Shown here piece by piece: positions 32,154-40,393 of a DNA stretch of 64,000 nt. The notes beneath the pieces were generated by a model. The model saw only the letters and a program-made list of their open reading frames with translations, did no database searches and was not told the DNA's origin. The stretch spans positions 62,001 through 126,000 of the IMG/VR virus record IMGVR_UViG_3300037297_000066. One strand, given 5' to 3'. This DNA is from a virus. A program made the position numbers and the translations under genes. Position 1 is the first letter of the stretch. Each line of letters begins with the position of its first letter.

Positions 32154-32541
32154 ACCCGAATGTTGGCAAGAAGTCCCTTCCGAGGATCATCGGATTCATC
32201 CTAGCCGAGCCCTGATCGCCTACTCCGACGACGCCGAAGTGAGTATCGTTTTGGAATACGTGGGAGACACCCTCGAAGAGGAGATCGAGAACCTCGACAG
32301 CCGGCAAACTTGCGACTTGGGACTGAACGTCCCCGAAGGTCAAGAAGATCCTCCCCTTCCAACTTCTGGGTTGTGCATCTGGGAAGGTGAGTTCGTGTCC
32401 AAGTCCGTCTCTTCCCCTGAAACGGGCTACGATTACGACACTGAGGCCCGAGGATCCTTTCGTCCCCTGACGGACGAGGAATGGGAGAAGGTGAAACGAG
32501 GGGAAGCTCTTTTCATTGTGGATCCCCCACCCGGCTCATGA
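32131..32541 (+). CDS. Unknown acidic protein
   Basis: The start at 32131 (MEPKNSPEPECWQEVPSEDH) falls within the end of the previous gene. The 136 residues are acidic with a central beta/alpha part (EVSIVLEYVGDTLEEEIENL). No tail; it ends FIVDPPPGS. The stop overlaps the next ATG as ATGA. Confidence 0.6.
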   Translation: MEPKNSPEPECWQEVPSEDHRIHPSRALIAYSDDAEVSIVLEYVGDTLEEEIENLDSRQTCDLGLNVPEGQEDPPLPTSGLCIWEGEFVSKSVSSPETGYDYDTEARGSFRPLTDEEWEKVKRGEALFIVDPPPGS

Positions 32542-32822
32542 AACTCACTGATGCACAAGTTCTGAAGCTTCGAGAAGCTGTTGAACATGGTCAGACGTGT
32601 GAGTACCATCCCACTCAGCGCAGGACCCTCAAGCGTCTAGTAGTGTTGGGGATGCTACGACGGAATCCAGATCCACCTTGGGGCAAGGTGCTATTTCCTC
32701 TTCACTACCCCACCGCTCGGGGCCGAGCCTACATGCGTTGGTGGAGCTGCAAGTACGATAAGCCCATCAAGCCTTTCCGTTGCCTTCCAGGGGGACAGAT
32801 CCTGCCTTTCCACCGACTCTAA
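32538..32822 (+). CDS. Small protein, possible winged helix
   Basis: The 94 residues include MKLTDAQVLKLREAVEHGQ, RTLKRLVVLGMLRRNPD and a basic wing-like end (TARGRAYMRWW), together the pattern of a compact winged-helix DNA-binding protein. No partner evidence. Confidence 0.6.
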   Translation: MKLTDAQVLKLREAVEHGQTCEYHPTQRRTLKRLVVLGMLRRNPDPPWGKVLFPLHYPTARGRAYMRWWSCKYDKPIKPFRCLPGGQILPFHRL

Positions 32823-32862
32823 AAGGCTAGACTCCCAGAAAAAGGTAGCAAGGACGGCATCT

Positions 32863-33069
32863 GTGAAGAACGGTAATCTCTGGCTGCGAGAGGTGTTCGA
32901 TGTTTTGGACACTAAAGGAGAAGTGTGCCAGACCCTCTGCCCCGAGGAGTCGGATTGTCACCCTTACGAGCCGAACGATGCTTGTGGGGGCTGCGACAAC
33001 TGCCTGTTGGCCCAAGCAATCCACTACAAATACGAAGTGAAACGAAGGGTGGAAACCTATGCCCGGTGA
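32863..33069 (+). CDS. Small Cys-rich protein, GTG start
   Basis: The 68 residues contain six cysteines, four in the segment NDACGGCDNCLL and before it, suggesting a zinc- or cluster-binding knuckle. It overlaps the start of the MazG-like gene by 11 nt. Translation from GTG has only a weak ribosome-binding site. Confidence 0.55.
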   Translation: MKNGNLWLREVFDVLDTKGEVCQTLCPEESDCHPYEPNDACGGCDNCLLAQAIHYKYEVKRRVETYAR

Positions 33070-33661
33070 AGTGAGTCGATCTAACCCTGGCCCCTCTGAC
33101 GAGAGTCCCTACTGTCCAGACTACTGTTACCCCAATGGGCCGAGAATGTGCCCATGTGGGCATCACGAGGGCTACCACAACGACCAGGGCGAGTGCCTAC
33201 TGGCCCACCAATGCCAGTGTAAGGGACTCCCCCTCACGTGTCGGACCCCGACCCCAAATGAAGAAGGTCAGGGAATACGGGAAATACAACAGCGCATCGG
33301 AGACTGGGTTCGTTCCACCCTTGGGGAAAAGTCCCTCAATAACCCCTTAGAACGGTGCCTACGCTTGATGGAAGAAGCAGCCGAGCTCTCTCAAGCAGTG
33401 GGGGTGAATGCCGAAACCTTGCATCGGTTGATTGACTATGTCTACGCCCGACCCAAAGGGAAAGCACCTCAGGAGATAGCCGGTTGCATGGTCACAATCT
33501 GTGCTGCCGCCTTCTCTCTCAAGGTCGATCTGCTCGCCGTGACCCTGAAAGAGATCCGGCGCATCCACACCTCCGAGGTCATAGCCAGGGTCCGCAGACG
33601 ACAACACGAGAAACGAGAGGCCGGCCTTGAGGGAAAAGGTCTCAAAGGGACCGGGAGATAA
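33059..33661 (+). CDS. MazG-like NTP pyrophosphohydrolase with N-terminal Cys cluster
   Basis: The 200 residues begin with a Cys/His-rich region (residues 19-61, about nine Cys) and continue with a MazG-type helical domain at 75-175. LMEEAAELSQAVG supplies E105, E106 and E109 of the EExxE metal site. MazG proteins hydrolyse nucleoside triphosphates, and phage members alter ppGpp or dNTP pools. The zero-frame C-terminus (LEGKGLKGTGR) is odd, while the -1 frame continues with natural-looking protein (see 33631-33768). Confidence 0.75.
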   Translation: MPGEVSRSNPGPSDESPYCPDYCYPNGPRMCPCGHHEGYHNDQGECLLAHQCQCKGLPLTCRTPTPNEEGQGIREIQQRIGDWVRSTLGEKSLNNPLERCLRLMEEAAELSQAVGVNAETLHRLIDYVYARPKGKAPQEIAGCMVTICAAAFSLKVDLLAVTLKEIRRIHTSEVIARVRRRQHEKREAGLEGKGLKGTGR

Positions 33662-33768
33662 AGGAGGCCCTGGCCGCTCTGGAAGAGGGAGACTTCATTG
33701 AGTTGAGCGACTTGTTCTGGGAGTGGGCCGATGGCTACCCCAACTCTTGCAAACCCCACAAAAAATGA
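33631..33768 (+). other. Candidate -1 frameshift site and extension of the MazG-like gene
   Basis: GGGAAAA at 33631-33637 is read G GGA AAA in the MazG-like frame, the canonical slippery form. A -1 shift gives AGG TCT CAA..., which continues for 43 codons (RSQRDREIKEALAALEEGDF, then IELSDLFWEWADGY) to TGA at 33768. The extension frame has no ATG, GTG or TTG start of its own after the in-frame TGA at 33628. Confidence 0.5.
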
Positions 33769-33792
33769 GCGTCTTTACCCCTCACTTTTTTC

Positions 33793-33821
33793 TTGACACC
33801 TGTGAACGGGGGGACTAAACA
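33793..33821 (+). promoter_or_regulatory. Sigma70-like promoter
   Basis: TTGACA (33793-33798), 17 nt, then TAAACA (33816-33821), upstream of the XRE gene at 33832. It is unlike the GGTGTA boxes and looks like a host-type promoter, as expected for a regulator expressed independently. Confidence 0.55.
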
Positions 33822-33831
33822 CTACACACCG

Positions 33832-34164
33832 ATGTTTGGTGACTACGCAAGGGCCCGTCGAGAGGCCAAAGGGATAGGTTTGAGAGAGATAGCCAAGGCT
33901 CTCAAAAAGTCCCCCACGTTCATCTCACGGGTAGAGTTAGGTCACGAGGTCAGAGTAGGAGAAGAGACTTTGGTCAAATGGGCCCACGTTCTTGGAGAGG
34001 ACCCTGACCTGTTCCTAGCCCGAGCCGGAAAACTTCAAACAGACATTCGGGAGGCCATTATGGCCAATCCGGAGATCTTTCTGGAGCTCATCCGGAGGGT
34101 TCGAGCACTTCCTAGGAAGCGTCAAGCAGAGGTGGTTCGCAAGGTCAAAGACGGAGATTGGTAA
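33832..34164 (+). CDS. XRE-family helix-turn-helix regulator
   Basis: I take the ATG at 33832 (MFGDYARARREAKGIGLREI); a TTG further upstream is actually the -35 box. Residues 5-65 form an XRE helix-turn-helix (GLREIAKALKKSPTFISRVE), and the C-terminal 45 residues are helical. The 110-residue protein is probably a repressor or activator binding as a dimer; its own sigma70-like promoter suggests constitutive or autoregulated expression. It lies directly upstream of the gene at 34166. Confidence 0.82.
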   Translation: MFGDYARARREAKGIGLREIAKALKKSPTFISRVELGHEVRVGEETLVKWAHVLGEDPDLFLARAGKLQTDIREAIMANPEIFLELIRRVRALPRKRQAEVVRKVKDGDW

Positions 34165-34165
34165 G

Positions 34166-35362
34166 ATGACGATCAAATTGGAACAAGACAAGCTGAGTTT
34201 CTCATTCCCCGAGGTGCACACGGACGCCAAGTTCTCGTTGGATTTCCAACGCACGCTGCGTCTCCCCGACGACGGCAAGACCTACCCGCTTCCGCCTGGC
34301 CTGGGTCGTTTTCCCATCCGGCACATCGAGGACTATGCCGACCGAGTCCCTGCTGAGTGGCTCAAGCGGCTCGGCGTGATGACGCCCCTCTACCAGTCCG
34401 AGGCTCTGTGGATCAACTTCCACCCGAGCACCGGAAGCTGTCGCCCGTCGGCCTACCCGTTTGCCATCAAGATCGCCGCCGGCAAGCGGTGTGCTCTGAC
34501 CGGCAACGCCTGGTGGCCCAAGCTCCGCAACCGCCCTGGTGAGGACCAGGACTACGTGGTCATCCCCGGCCAGCCGTGGCTCGATGGGTTCGTGGTCGAG
34601 AAGGGAAAGGTCCGGCAGTTCGTGGCCGTCCCCCTCGGGATGGGGCTTACGGTCGAGGGCCAGATGGATGGCAAGGAGGAGTTTGGAGGCATCCAGATCC
34701 AGGTCTACCCCATGAAGGCCGAGGTCTACGAGCGCAAGTTCCCCCAACGAAAGATGGAAGCACGTTTGGGGGTGTGTCGTGGGATGAGCGCTACTTTTGA
34801 CAGCCTCAGCCTAGACTGCAAAAGCCTCGGGGCCGCTCCAGCCGGGGCTGACATGGGTCTCGGCATGGGAGGTTCGATGAAGCAAGAGGTATTCCAAGAC
34901 CGCTTCGACTTCGACGACTGGGATCACGAGCACTCTAGCCGGCTATATGTTCACCTGGCCAACAGCCTGGCTTGGAAAGCCATCACACAACAGGATCCCC
35001 CCTCGGCTCCTCAAACGGCAGCTCTGTACGCCCGGTACGGCCTTCCTTGGTTCGACTACTACGACGACAGCCTCAAGGCTCTGGAAGGCAGTGGGAAACT
35101 CGCCGCTCTCAAGAGCATCCTGGAGCTGGGTTTCCAGAAGGGACTCACCGGAGTCCTGCCAGAGAACGAGTCCCCGAGCCCGGGAGGCGCCCAGACGCTC
35201 TACGGAATCCCAATGGGCAGTGGCCGGGAAGTGGCGACCGCTTGTAGTGGCACCCGGTACGGTATCCCCATCAAGGAGCCCCAGAGCGACAGTCCCATCC
35301 CCAGTGACCAGATCCACGTCATCAAGGGACAGCACGGAACCGTCAGAAACGGGAAGTGGTGA
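34166..35362 (+). CDS. Uncharacterised protein of a cellular-bacterial family
   Basis: The 398-residue protein has phrases such as FSLDFQRTLRLPDDGKTYPL, VVIPGQPWLDGFVVEKG and RQFVAVPLGMG. From memory these match a widespread, uncharacterised family of bacterial chromosomes (for example actinobacteria). Roughly the first 600 nt use G/C-ending codons more strongly than neighbouring genes, a sign of recent transfer. It follows the XRE gene by one base. No catalytic motif recognised and no WER tail. A strong hairpin follows its stop. Confidence 0.75.
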   Translation: MTIKLEQDKLSFSFPEVHTDAKFSLDFQRTLRLPDDGKTYPLPPGLGRFPIRHIEDYADRVPAEWLKRLGVMTPLYQSEALWINFHPSTGSCRPSAYPFAIKIAAGKRCALTGNAWWPKLRNRPGEDQDYVVIPGQPWLDGFVVEKGKVRQFVAVPLGMGLTVEGQMDGKEEFGGIQIQVYPMKAEVYERKFPQRKMEARLGVCRGMSATFDSLSLDCKSLGAAPAGADMGLGMGGSMKQEVFQDRFDFDDWDHEHSSRLYVHLANSLAWKAITQQDPPSAPQTAALYARYGLPWFDYYDDSLKALEGSGKLAALKSILELGFQKGLTGVLPENESPSPGGAQTLYGIPMGSGREVATACSGTRYGIPIKEPQSDSPIPSDQIHVIKGQHGTVRNGKW

Positions 35363-35371
35363 AAGCTCAGA

Positions 35372-35407
35372 TTTCCGGGAATTGAGTTAACCCTTGATTC
35401 CCGGAAA
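35372..35407. terminator. Bidirectional hairpin terminator
   Basis: TTTCCGGGAAT (35372-35382) and ATTCCCGGAAA (35397-35407) form an 11-bp perfect stem with a 14-nt loop between two convergent genes; the stem contains short A/T runs on each side. It includes the last codons of the minus-strand gene. Confidence 0.65.
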
Positions 35408-35944
35408 CTCATTGCCCACCAGCAAGCGTTCCCAAGCCGAGGGGAGTCTCTCGTAACGGTTTCGGCGAGACCGTTCCTTGGACTCCTCCTTGGCTTTGGC
35501 TCTTTTGGCCGTCTTCTTCCAAGCTCTGGGGTCCACCCATTCTTGGACGAAACCCTTGGTCCACACGCCCTTGAGCTTGAAGAGAATGGTTGTGCCTGCA
35601 GGAAGCTTCTCTAGCCTACGAAGGGTGTACTTCCCTATCTCCTGGCCTCGAAGAGGGGAAGGTTCGTTGCTAGAGGGAGGGTTCGAACCCCACCGTCTCC
35701 AATCAAAACAACCCCGAACCTGCCCCTTCATCAGGGAATGGGACCACCTGACTGTCCTGTAGCTAGGATTTGACCATCGAGAACGATCTACCTGGAAGTG
35801 TTGGTCAGGTACCTGATTGTCCTTCACTACCAGGACTACTTCGTCCCGCCCAAAGTAGTGGGTGTCCCACTCATCCTCGGAGCGTGAAGATCCTGGTCGC
35901 CGGACCTTCACCCCGATGGGCTTCTGTCGAGTAGAACCAGGCAT
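35387..35944 (-). CDS. Unknown basic protein with WER tail
   Basis: The 185 residues are Arg/Lys-rich, with Trp-containing strands (HYFGRDEVVLVVKDNQVPDQ, TILFKLKGVWTKGFVQEW) and a very basic helix (KAKEESKERSRRNRYE). It ends RLPSAWERLLVGNEFPGIKG, so a short segment follows the tail core. RNA or DNA binding is plausible from composition only. Confidence 0.7.
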   Translation of the reverse strand: MPGSTRQKPIGVKVRRPGSSRSEDEWDTHYFGRDEVVLVVKDNQVPDQHFQVDRSRWSNPSYRTVRWSHSLMKGQVRGCFDWRRWGSNPPSSNEPSPLRGQEIGKYTLRRLEKLPAGTTILFKLKGVWTKGFVQEWVDPRAWKKTAKRAKAKEESKERSRRNRYERLPSAWERLLVGNEFPGIKG

Positions 35945-36016
35945 TAAACACCTTCACGCCCCAAGGATGGCAAAAACTACTGCCCAAAACAAGCTCTCTG
36001 TTGTAGTCTCCGGGTC

Positions 36017-36673
36017 ATGAGCCTTAGCCGACGCCTTCAGCGCAAGAAGCAGCAACGTGAGGAGAAAGAGGCCCAGGGGCCAAAAGGGCAAGACCACCGG
36101 AAGCTCCCAGTGGGAAAGCTCATCTCCCCACCTGTGAAGGGGGACTTCCTCTGTCTTCCCTTGTTCGGTTGGGTAGCAATCCGGGAAAAGGCGGATACAC
36201 CTCTGGTGATGTTGGTGGTGACCCTCATCCGGAGCACAGAGGATCCAACTCCCCGGGGGACCCTACAAATCGAACTGCCTGTCTGGCCAGAGACCGAGAG
36301 AGCCACGGTAGCGGCCTTGGCTCGATTCGGGTGGGACGGCAGGATTTGGCCCAAAGAGGACGGTTGGCCGGAAGGGGACGAGACAGATTCCCAGAATCTG
36401 ATCGAGCTCATGAGCCAGGCCAAGCTTCGAAACACGATGACGTTTCCCCCGGACGATCGGGGAGTTGCCTGCCAGTCCGTAACGGTAGCCAGAGCTCGTG
36501 GGCCCTTCTTGATGCCTCCTCTAGAGGTGCCTGAGGGGGATGTGGACCCGTTCTTGCTGGAGAGGCTCCAAGCCCTTTGCGAAGATCCAAAGCCGTTCTA
36601 CCCCATCATGCAAGCCCGGAGACCTATGCCTGCGGCTATCGAGCGTCTGGATCCGGACGCTGGTGTACAGTAG
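36017..36673 (+). CDS. Unknown protein with weak WER-like end
   Basis: The 218 residues start with a highly basic helix (MSLSRRLQRKKQQREEKE), followed by an alpha/beta part (FLCLPLFGWVAIREK, PLVMLVVTLIRSTEDP). It ends MPAAIERLDPDAGVQ, which matches the tail core with Ile in the Trp position. The promoter of the next gene overlaps its stop. Confidence 0.65.
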   Translation: MSLSRRLQRKKQQREEKEAQGPKGQDHRKLPVGKLISPPVKGDFLCLPLFGWVAIREKADTPLVMLVVTLIRSTEDPTPRGTLQIELPVWPETERATVAALARFGWDGRIWPKEDGWPEGDETDSQNLIELMSQAKLRNTMTFPPDDRGVACQSVTVARARGPFLMPPLEVPEGDVDPFLLERLQALCEDPKPFYPIMQARRPMPAAIERLDPDAGVQ

Positions 36674-36675
36674 GG
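36662..36675 (+). promoter_or_regulatory. GGTGTA-class promoter box
   Basis: GGTGTACAGTAGGG is separated by one base from the ATG at 36677. With TACAGT as -10, transcription would start on the start codon. Confidence 0.65.
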
Positions 36676-36676
36676 C

Positions 36677-37417
36677 ATGGGAAAAGACAGTTCCTCCGAA
36701 ACCAGCTACTGGGATCTCCTTGATGAAGGGGATCAACTCTTCCGGGAAGGGCCCGTCCCCAAACCCATGGTGGAACGAGAGTCCCGGCCTTTAGACCGTG
36801 CAGAAGTAGCCGTTTTCAACGCCATCGGATGTTGTTCCGGGGACGCTGAGGGAGCCCTGGGACTAATCAACAAGCTTTCTGCTGAGCGAGCCTCAGGGGA
36901 TGAATCTCTTCCAGTTGAGGGCAGCGACCACGAAGCCTTCCAGCTCATGGGGTTCGAACTGGGGGAAGTCCGAAAACAGAGCACGCTGTTTCGAAACGTC
37001 AAATACCCCGAGGGGTGGACTAAGATCTCGGATCCAGAGGACCCTGAAGGCCGAATGACAGCCATCCTAGACACGAAGGGCCGGTGGAGGGTCAGCATCA
37101 CACATCTGGGGCAGTTCTGGGACGACTACGCCAGCTGTACTCCACTCTCTCTGTACAGGGCCAGAAGTCAGAGCAATGTCCCTGGCAAGGTGGTTTGGGA
37201 ATGCCTCGAAGGGGGCACCACCGTGATCCACACCTGGGAGGAGGAAGTCTCAGGCAGGGCCTACTCCGAGAAGTGGTGGGCCGCCTACAAGGAGGGGAAG
37301 GCCGAGTGTGAGCGGTGGCTCACAGAGCATTACCCAGACTGGCGTAACTGCCTGGCCTACTGGGACGACTACCCCAAGACGGCCCTGGAGAGAGTCTCCG
37401 ACGACTCAGAATCCTGA
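36677..37417 (+). CDS. Unknown protein with degenerate WER tail
   Basis: The 246-residue product has an acidic N-terminus, a CC pair (GCCSGDAEG) and a Trp-rich second half (QFWDDYASCTPLSLYRA, SEKWWAAYKEGKAECERWL). It ends DYPKTALERVSDDSES; the tail is intact except that Leu replaces Trp. It is immediately upstream of the first CRISPR leader. No family recognised. Confidence 0.7.
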   Translation: MGKDSSSETSYWDLLDEGDQLFREGPVPKPMVERESRPLDRAEVAVFNAIGCCSGDAEGALGLINKLSAERASGDESLPVEGSDHEAFQLMGFELGEVRKQSTLFRNVKYPEGWTKISDPEDPEGRMTAILDTKGRWRVSITHLGQFWDDYASCTPLSLYRARSQSNVPGKVVWECLEGGTTVIHTWEEEVSGRAYSEKWWAAYKEGKAECERWLTEHYPDWRNCLAYWDDYPKTALERVSDDSES

Positions 37418-37435
37418 CCGACTTTTTCAGATTCC

Positions 37436-37642
37436 GGTGTACAGTAGGGGAGCGAAGCCATTTGCGAGAGGTTCAGTGGCAAGAGTTTCCTAGGGACCGC
37501 TCGAAAGTGTGTGTTCCTTGATAGTTAAACCCTGTTTCCTGCTGGTCAGAGTCTGGTGATATAGGGTCAGAAGACCAGAACTGGACAACCTATCGCAGAG
37601 TCCTGTCCAAAGGTCTGATCTGACACCCCCATTTAGGGGTGG
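37436..37642 (+). promoter_or_regulatory. CRISPR leader 1
   Basis: The leader starts with GGTGTACAGTAGGG, the same box that drives many genes, runs 207 nt, and ends with CACCCC-CATTTA-GGGGTG, a 6-bp hairpin directly before the first repeat. It is nearly identical to leader 2 (about 14 differences by eye, half of them in one 10-nt block). The box fixes the direction of pre-crRNA transcription. Confidence 0.8.
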
Positions 37643-39603
37643 GTCGAGGGAGGAAAATCCTCTCTCGGGAGTTCCAACCTCAGCATGCCTTAGCCGGCGA
37701 GGAAGACCAACACCAGGTCGAGGGAGGAAAATCCTCTCTCGGGAGTTCCAACTCGTCCCTGCCTCTCGTGAGTTGGGATGCACTGTGCGTCGAGGGAGGA
37801 AAATCCTCTCTCGGGAGTTCCAACGCACTAGCGTACGTGTCCTCGGTGGAGCAGGCGGAGGTCGAGGGAGGAAAATCCTCTCTCGGGAGTTCCAACACGA
37901 GGCTTCGGGCTCGCTGGTCCGGGCTGACGTTCGTCGAGGGAGGGTGATCCTCCCTCGGGAGTTCCAACACCGTTCCATCCCCCTGGTGAACCCAACACGG
38001 AACACGTCGAGGGAGAAAAATCCTCTCTCGGGAGTTCCAACGCACTCGTCCACTGCACCGATAGGGGGCTACCCGTATAGTCGAGGGAGGAAAATCCTCC
38101 CTCGGGAGTTCCAACGGCGAGGTCGAGGATCGCCCCCTGCACTACATCCGGGTCGAGGGAGGGGGATCCTCCCTCGGGAGTTCCAACGATGATCGAGATA
38201 TCCCGGGCCACCCTCAGACCAGCTGTCGAGGGAGGGGTTTCCTCCCTCGGGAGTTTCAAGCCACCATGGGTAGACGCGCCAAGCACGCAAGTCGAGGGAG
38301 GGGGATCCTCCCTCGGGAGTTCCAAGCACGTGCCCGGCACTGGCGACGATTCCCGCTTCGATGTCGAGGGAGGGCAATCCTCTCTCGGGAGTTCCAACAA
38401 TGCACCAGTCGTTGACGACGTTCGCTCCAGGTCGAGGGAGGGGGATCCTCCCTCGGGAGTTCCAACTCCTCCCAGCCCCTGAACTGGGCCTCCACTGCCT
38501 GCAGGTCGAGGGAGGGTCCTCCTCCCTCGGGAGTTCCAACCCGTCACCGCTCGGAGAGACGACCATCACCCAAAGGGTCGAGGGAGGGTGATCCTCCCTC
38601 GGGTGTTCCAAGTGGACGCTCCACCGAATCCACGCCACGAGCGAGTGAAGTCGAGGGAGGGGGATCCTCCCTCGGGAGTTCCAACTGCGGGATCTTTGAG
38701 AATGCGGGGGGTCTGTAGTCTGGTCGAGGGAGGGAAATCCTCTCTCGGGAGTTCCAACATCTCCATTCTTTCGGGTTTCGGATGTGAATCTCTTGGGTCG
38801 AGGGAGGGAAATCCTCTCTCGGGAGTTCCAACCTCACCTTGCGATGCCTGTCGGCCGTCACGAGGGCCATGTCGAGGGAGGGAAATCCTCTCTCGGGAGT
38901 TCCAAGATCTGGCTCTTCGCCCCGGACTTCCTGGTACTGAGCGGTCGAGGGAGGGTTTTCCTTCCTCGGGAGTTCCAAGCAGAAGCTCGTGGACGCTGCC
39001 GTGCCTGCCGATCCCGTGTCGAGGGAGGGGGATCCTCCCTCGGGAGTTTCAATCAGACGGATGACGGTCGCGAGGCCCAGTCGAGGGAGGGTCCTCCTCC
39101 CTCGGGAGTTCTAAGAATCGGACGCTAGGGCCATCGCCCCCATAGCCTGTCGAGGGAGGGGTTTCCTCCCTCGGGAGTTTCAAGCCGGATGATGAGGCGA
39201 GGCTCATCAGCGATGTCGAGGGAGGGAGATCCTCCCTCGGGAGTTTCAACCGATCCCACCACCTCTGAGCGAGGCCGATGGCCATGTCGAGGGAGGGGTT
39301 TCCTCTTTCAGGAGTTCCAAGGCCGGGCCCGACGATCGCTTCGTGCAGCCCGACGACGGGTCGAGGGAGGGAAATCCTCTCTCGGGAGTTCCAAGCGAGA
39401 ACAACCGCATGTGGGTACCTGCCGCACCAGGGGTCGAGGGAGGGTCCTCCTCCCTCGGGAGTTCTAACGGGAGTTCAAAATCCACGGCCGGACGTTGTGA
39501 ATCGGTTGTCTGGTGCGTCGAGGGAGGGTGATCCTCCCTCGGGAGTTTCAATCAAGGCTTTTCGCTAATCGAGAGGGATCATTTCCCTCTCGGGAGTTTC
39601 AAT
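37643..39603 (+). CRISPR. CRISPR array 1, 28 repeats
   Basis: I count 28 repeats of about 36 nt with starts mostly 72-74 nt apart, giving 27 spacers of usually 36-38 nt (extremes 15 to 48). The repeat is GTCGAGGGAGG, a variable 3-6 nt loop, CCTCCCTC or CCTCTCTC, then GGGAGTTYCAAS. It forms an 8-bp stem, and every loop variant keeps the pairing, with only G-U changes in the stem. After the stem, GGGAGTTCCAAC would be the crRNA 5' handle, as in type I-C. The final interval is only 15 nt and the last repeat (39568-39603) is degenerate. Confidence 0.95.
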
Positions 39604-39694
39604 AAGCGATGCTGTCTCGTAAGTTGCTGAAATAACTAGACTACCCAAAAAAGTGTACGTTTAGAGAAAACCCTTGGAAGAATTCGTTCTAGTT

Positions 39695-39708
39695 GGTGTA
39701 CGGTAGGG
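39695..39708 (+). promoter_or_regulatory. GGTGTA-class promoter of the cas operon
   Basis: GGTGTACGGTAGGG lies one base before the cas5 start codon, so the cas message should begin at or next to the ATG at 39710. Confidence 0.65.
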
Positions 39709-39709
39709 C

Positions 39710-40393
39710 ATGCCTACCCCCCCACTAAAACGAGTCTACGTCAGAGCCTGGGCTGAGCTGGGTTGTTGGAACACTCTTTCCCAGCAAGCCGAGCGCATCT
39801 CCAACATCGTACCCACTCATTCGGCCGTTCGAGGTTTTCTACGATCCATCCTTGGGAAATGGGAAACCGACTACCAGGTCCACGAATGTTGGTTGCTCCG
39901 GGAGCCGGAGTTGACCTCCCATGTCGTTAGCGAGGTCAACTTCAAGCCTACGGTCAACCCGCAAAAGCCCGTTCACATTGAAGGGGCTCGCATCATGCGC
40001 ACGAACACGTGCTTGAGAAACCCGGACTATATGTTCGTGTTCACCCCCATGCGTAGTTGGTGGGGAGACAAGGTCTTCCAAAAGGATCCCACCGAGACTC
40101 ACGAAAAGAACTGGAACATGTCAGTGAGGCGGTTGAAGCACGGTAAGCAACACCGACCGCCCTACTTTGGGATGAGCGACTACCCCGCCTCCTATGAATA
40201 CGTTGACAAGCCTCAACTCAAGCCTGTTCCTGTCAACCGAAACCTCGGCATCATGTACTGGGGGATCGACTACGCAGATCCTCAAGAACCCAGCTACTAC
40301 ACCGCCCTGAGCGTTGTGGACGGTGTAGTCCGTTACCCAACGGTAGAAGAAGTCCGGAAGAACGGCCTCAAATTGACGGATAGGCGATCATGA
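39710..40393 (+). CDS. cas5c: Type I-C Cas5 (Cas5c/Cas5d), pre-crRNA processing
   Basis: The 227-residue protein fits Cas5 of subtype I-C. THSAVRGFLRSILGK (about 43-57) matches the TPSAARGxLxxI segment of the family, and VRRLKHGKQHRPPYFGMSDY (about 138-157) matches the conserved RR...G...PxLG region. In subtype I-C this protein replaces Cas6 and cuts the repeat hairpin. It then stays on the crRNA 5' handle in Cascade. No cas6 is present, consistent with that role. Its stop overlaps the next gene as ATGA. Confidence 0.85.
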   Translation: MPTPPLKRVYVRAWAELGCWNTLSQQAERISNIVPTHSAVRGFLRSILGKWETDYQVHECWLLREPELTSHVVSEVNFKPTVNPQKPVHIEGARIMRTNTCLRNPDYMFVFTPMRSWWGDKVFQKDPTETHEKNWNMSVRRLKHGKQHRPPYFGMSDYPASYEYVDKPQLKPVPVNRNLGIMYWGIDYADPQEPSYYTALSVVDGVVRYPTVEEVRKNGLKLTDRRS

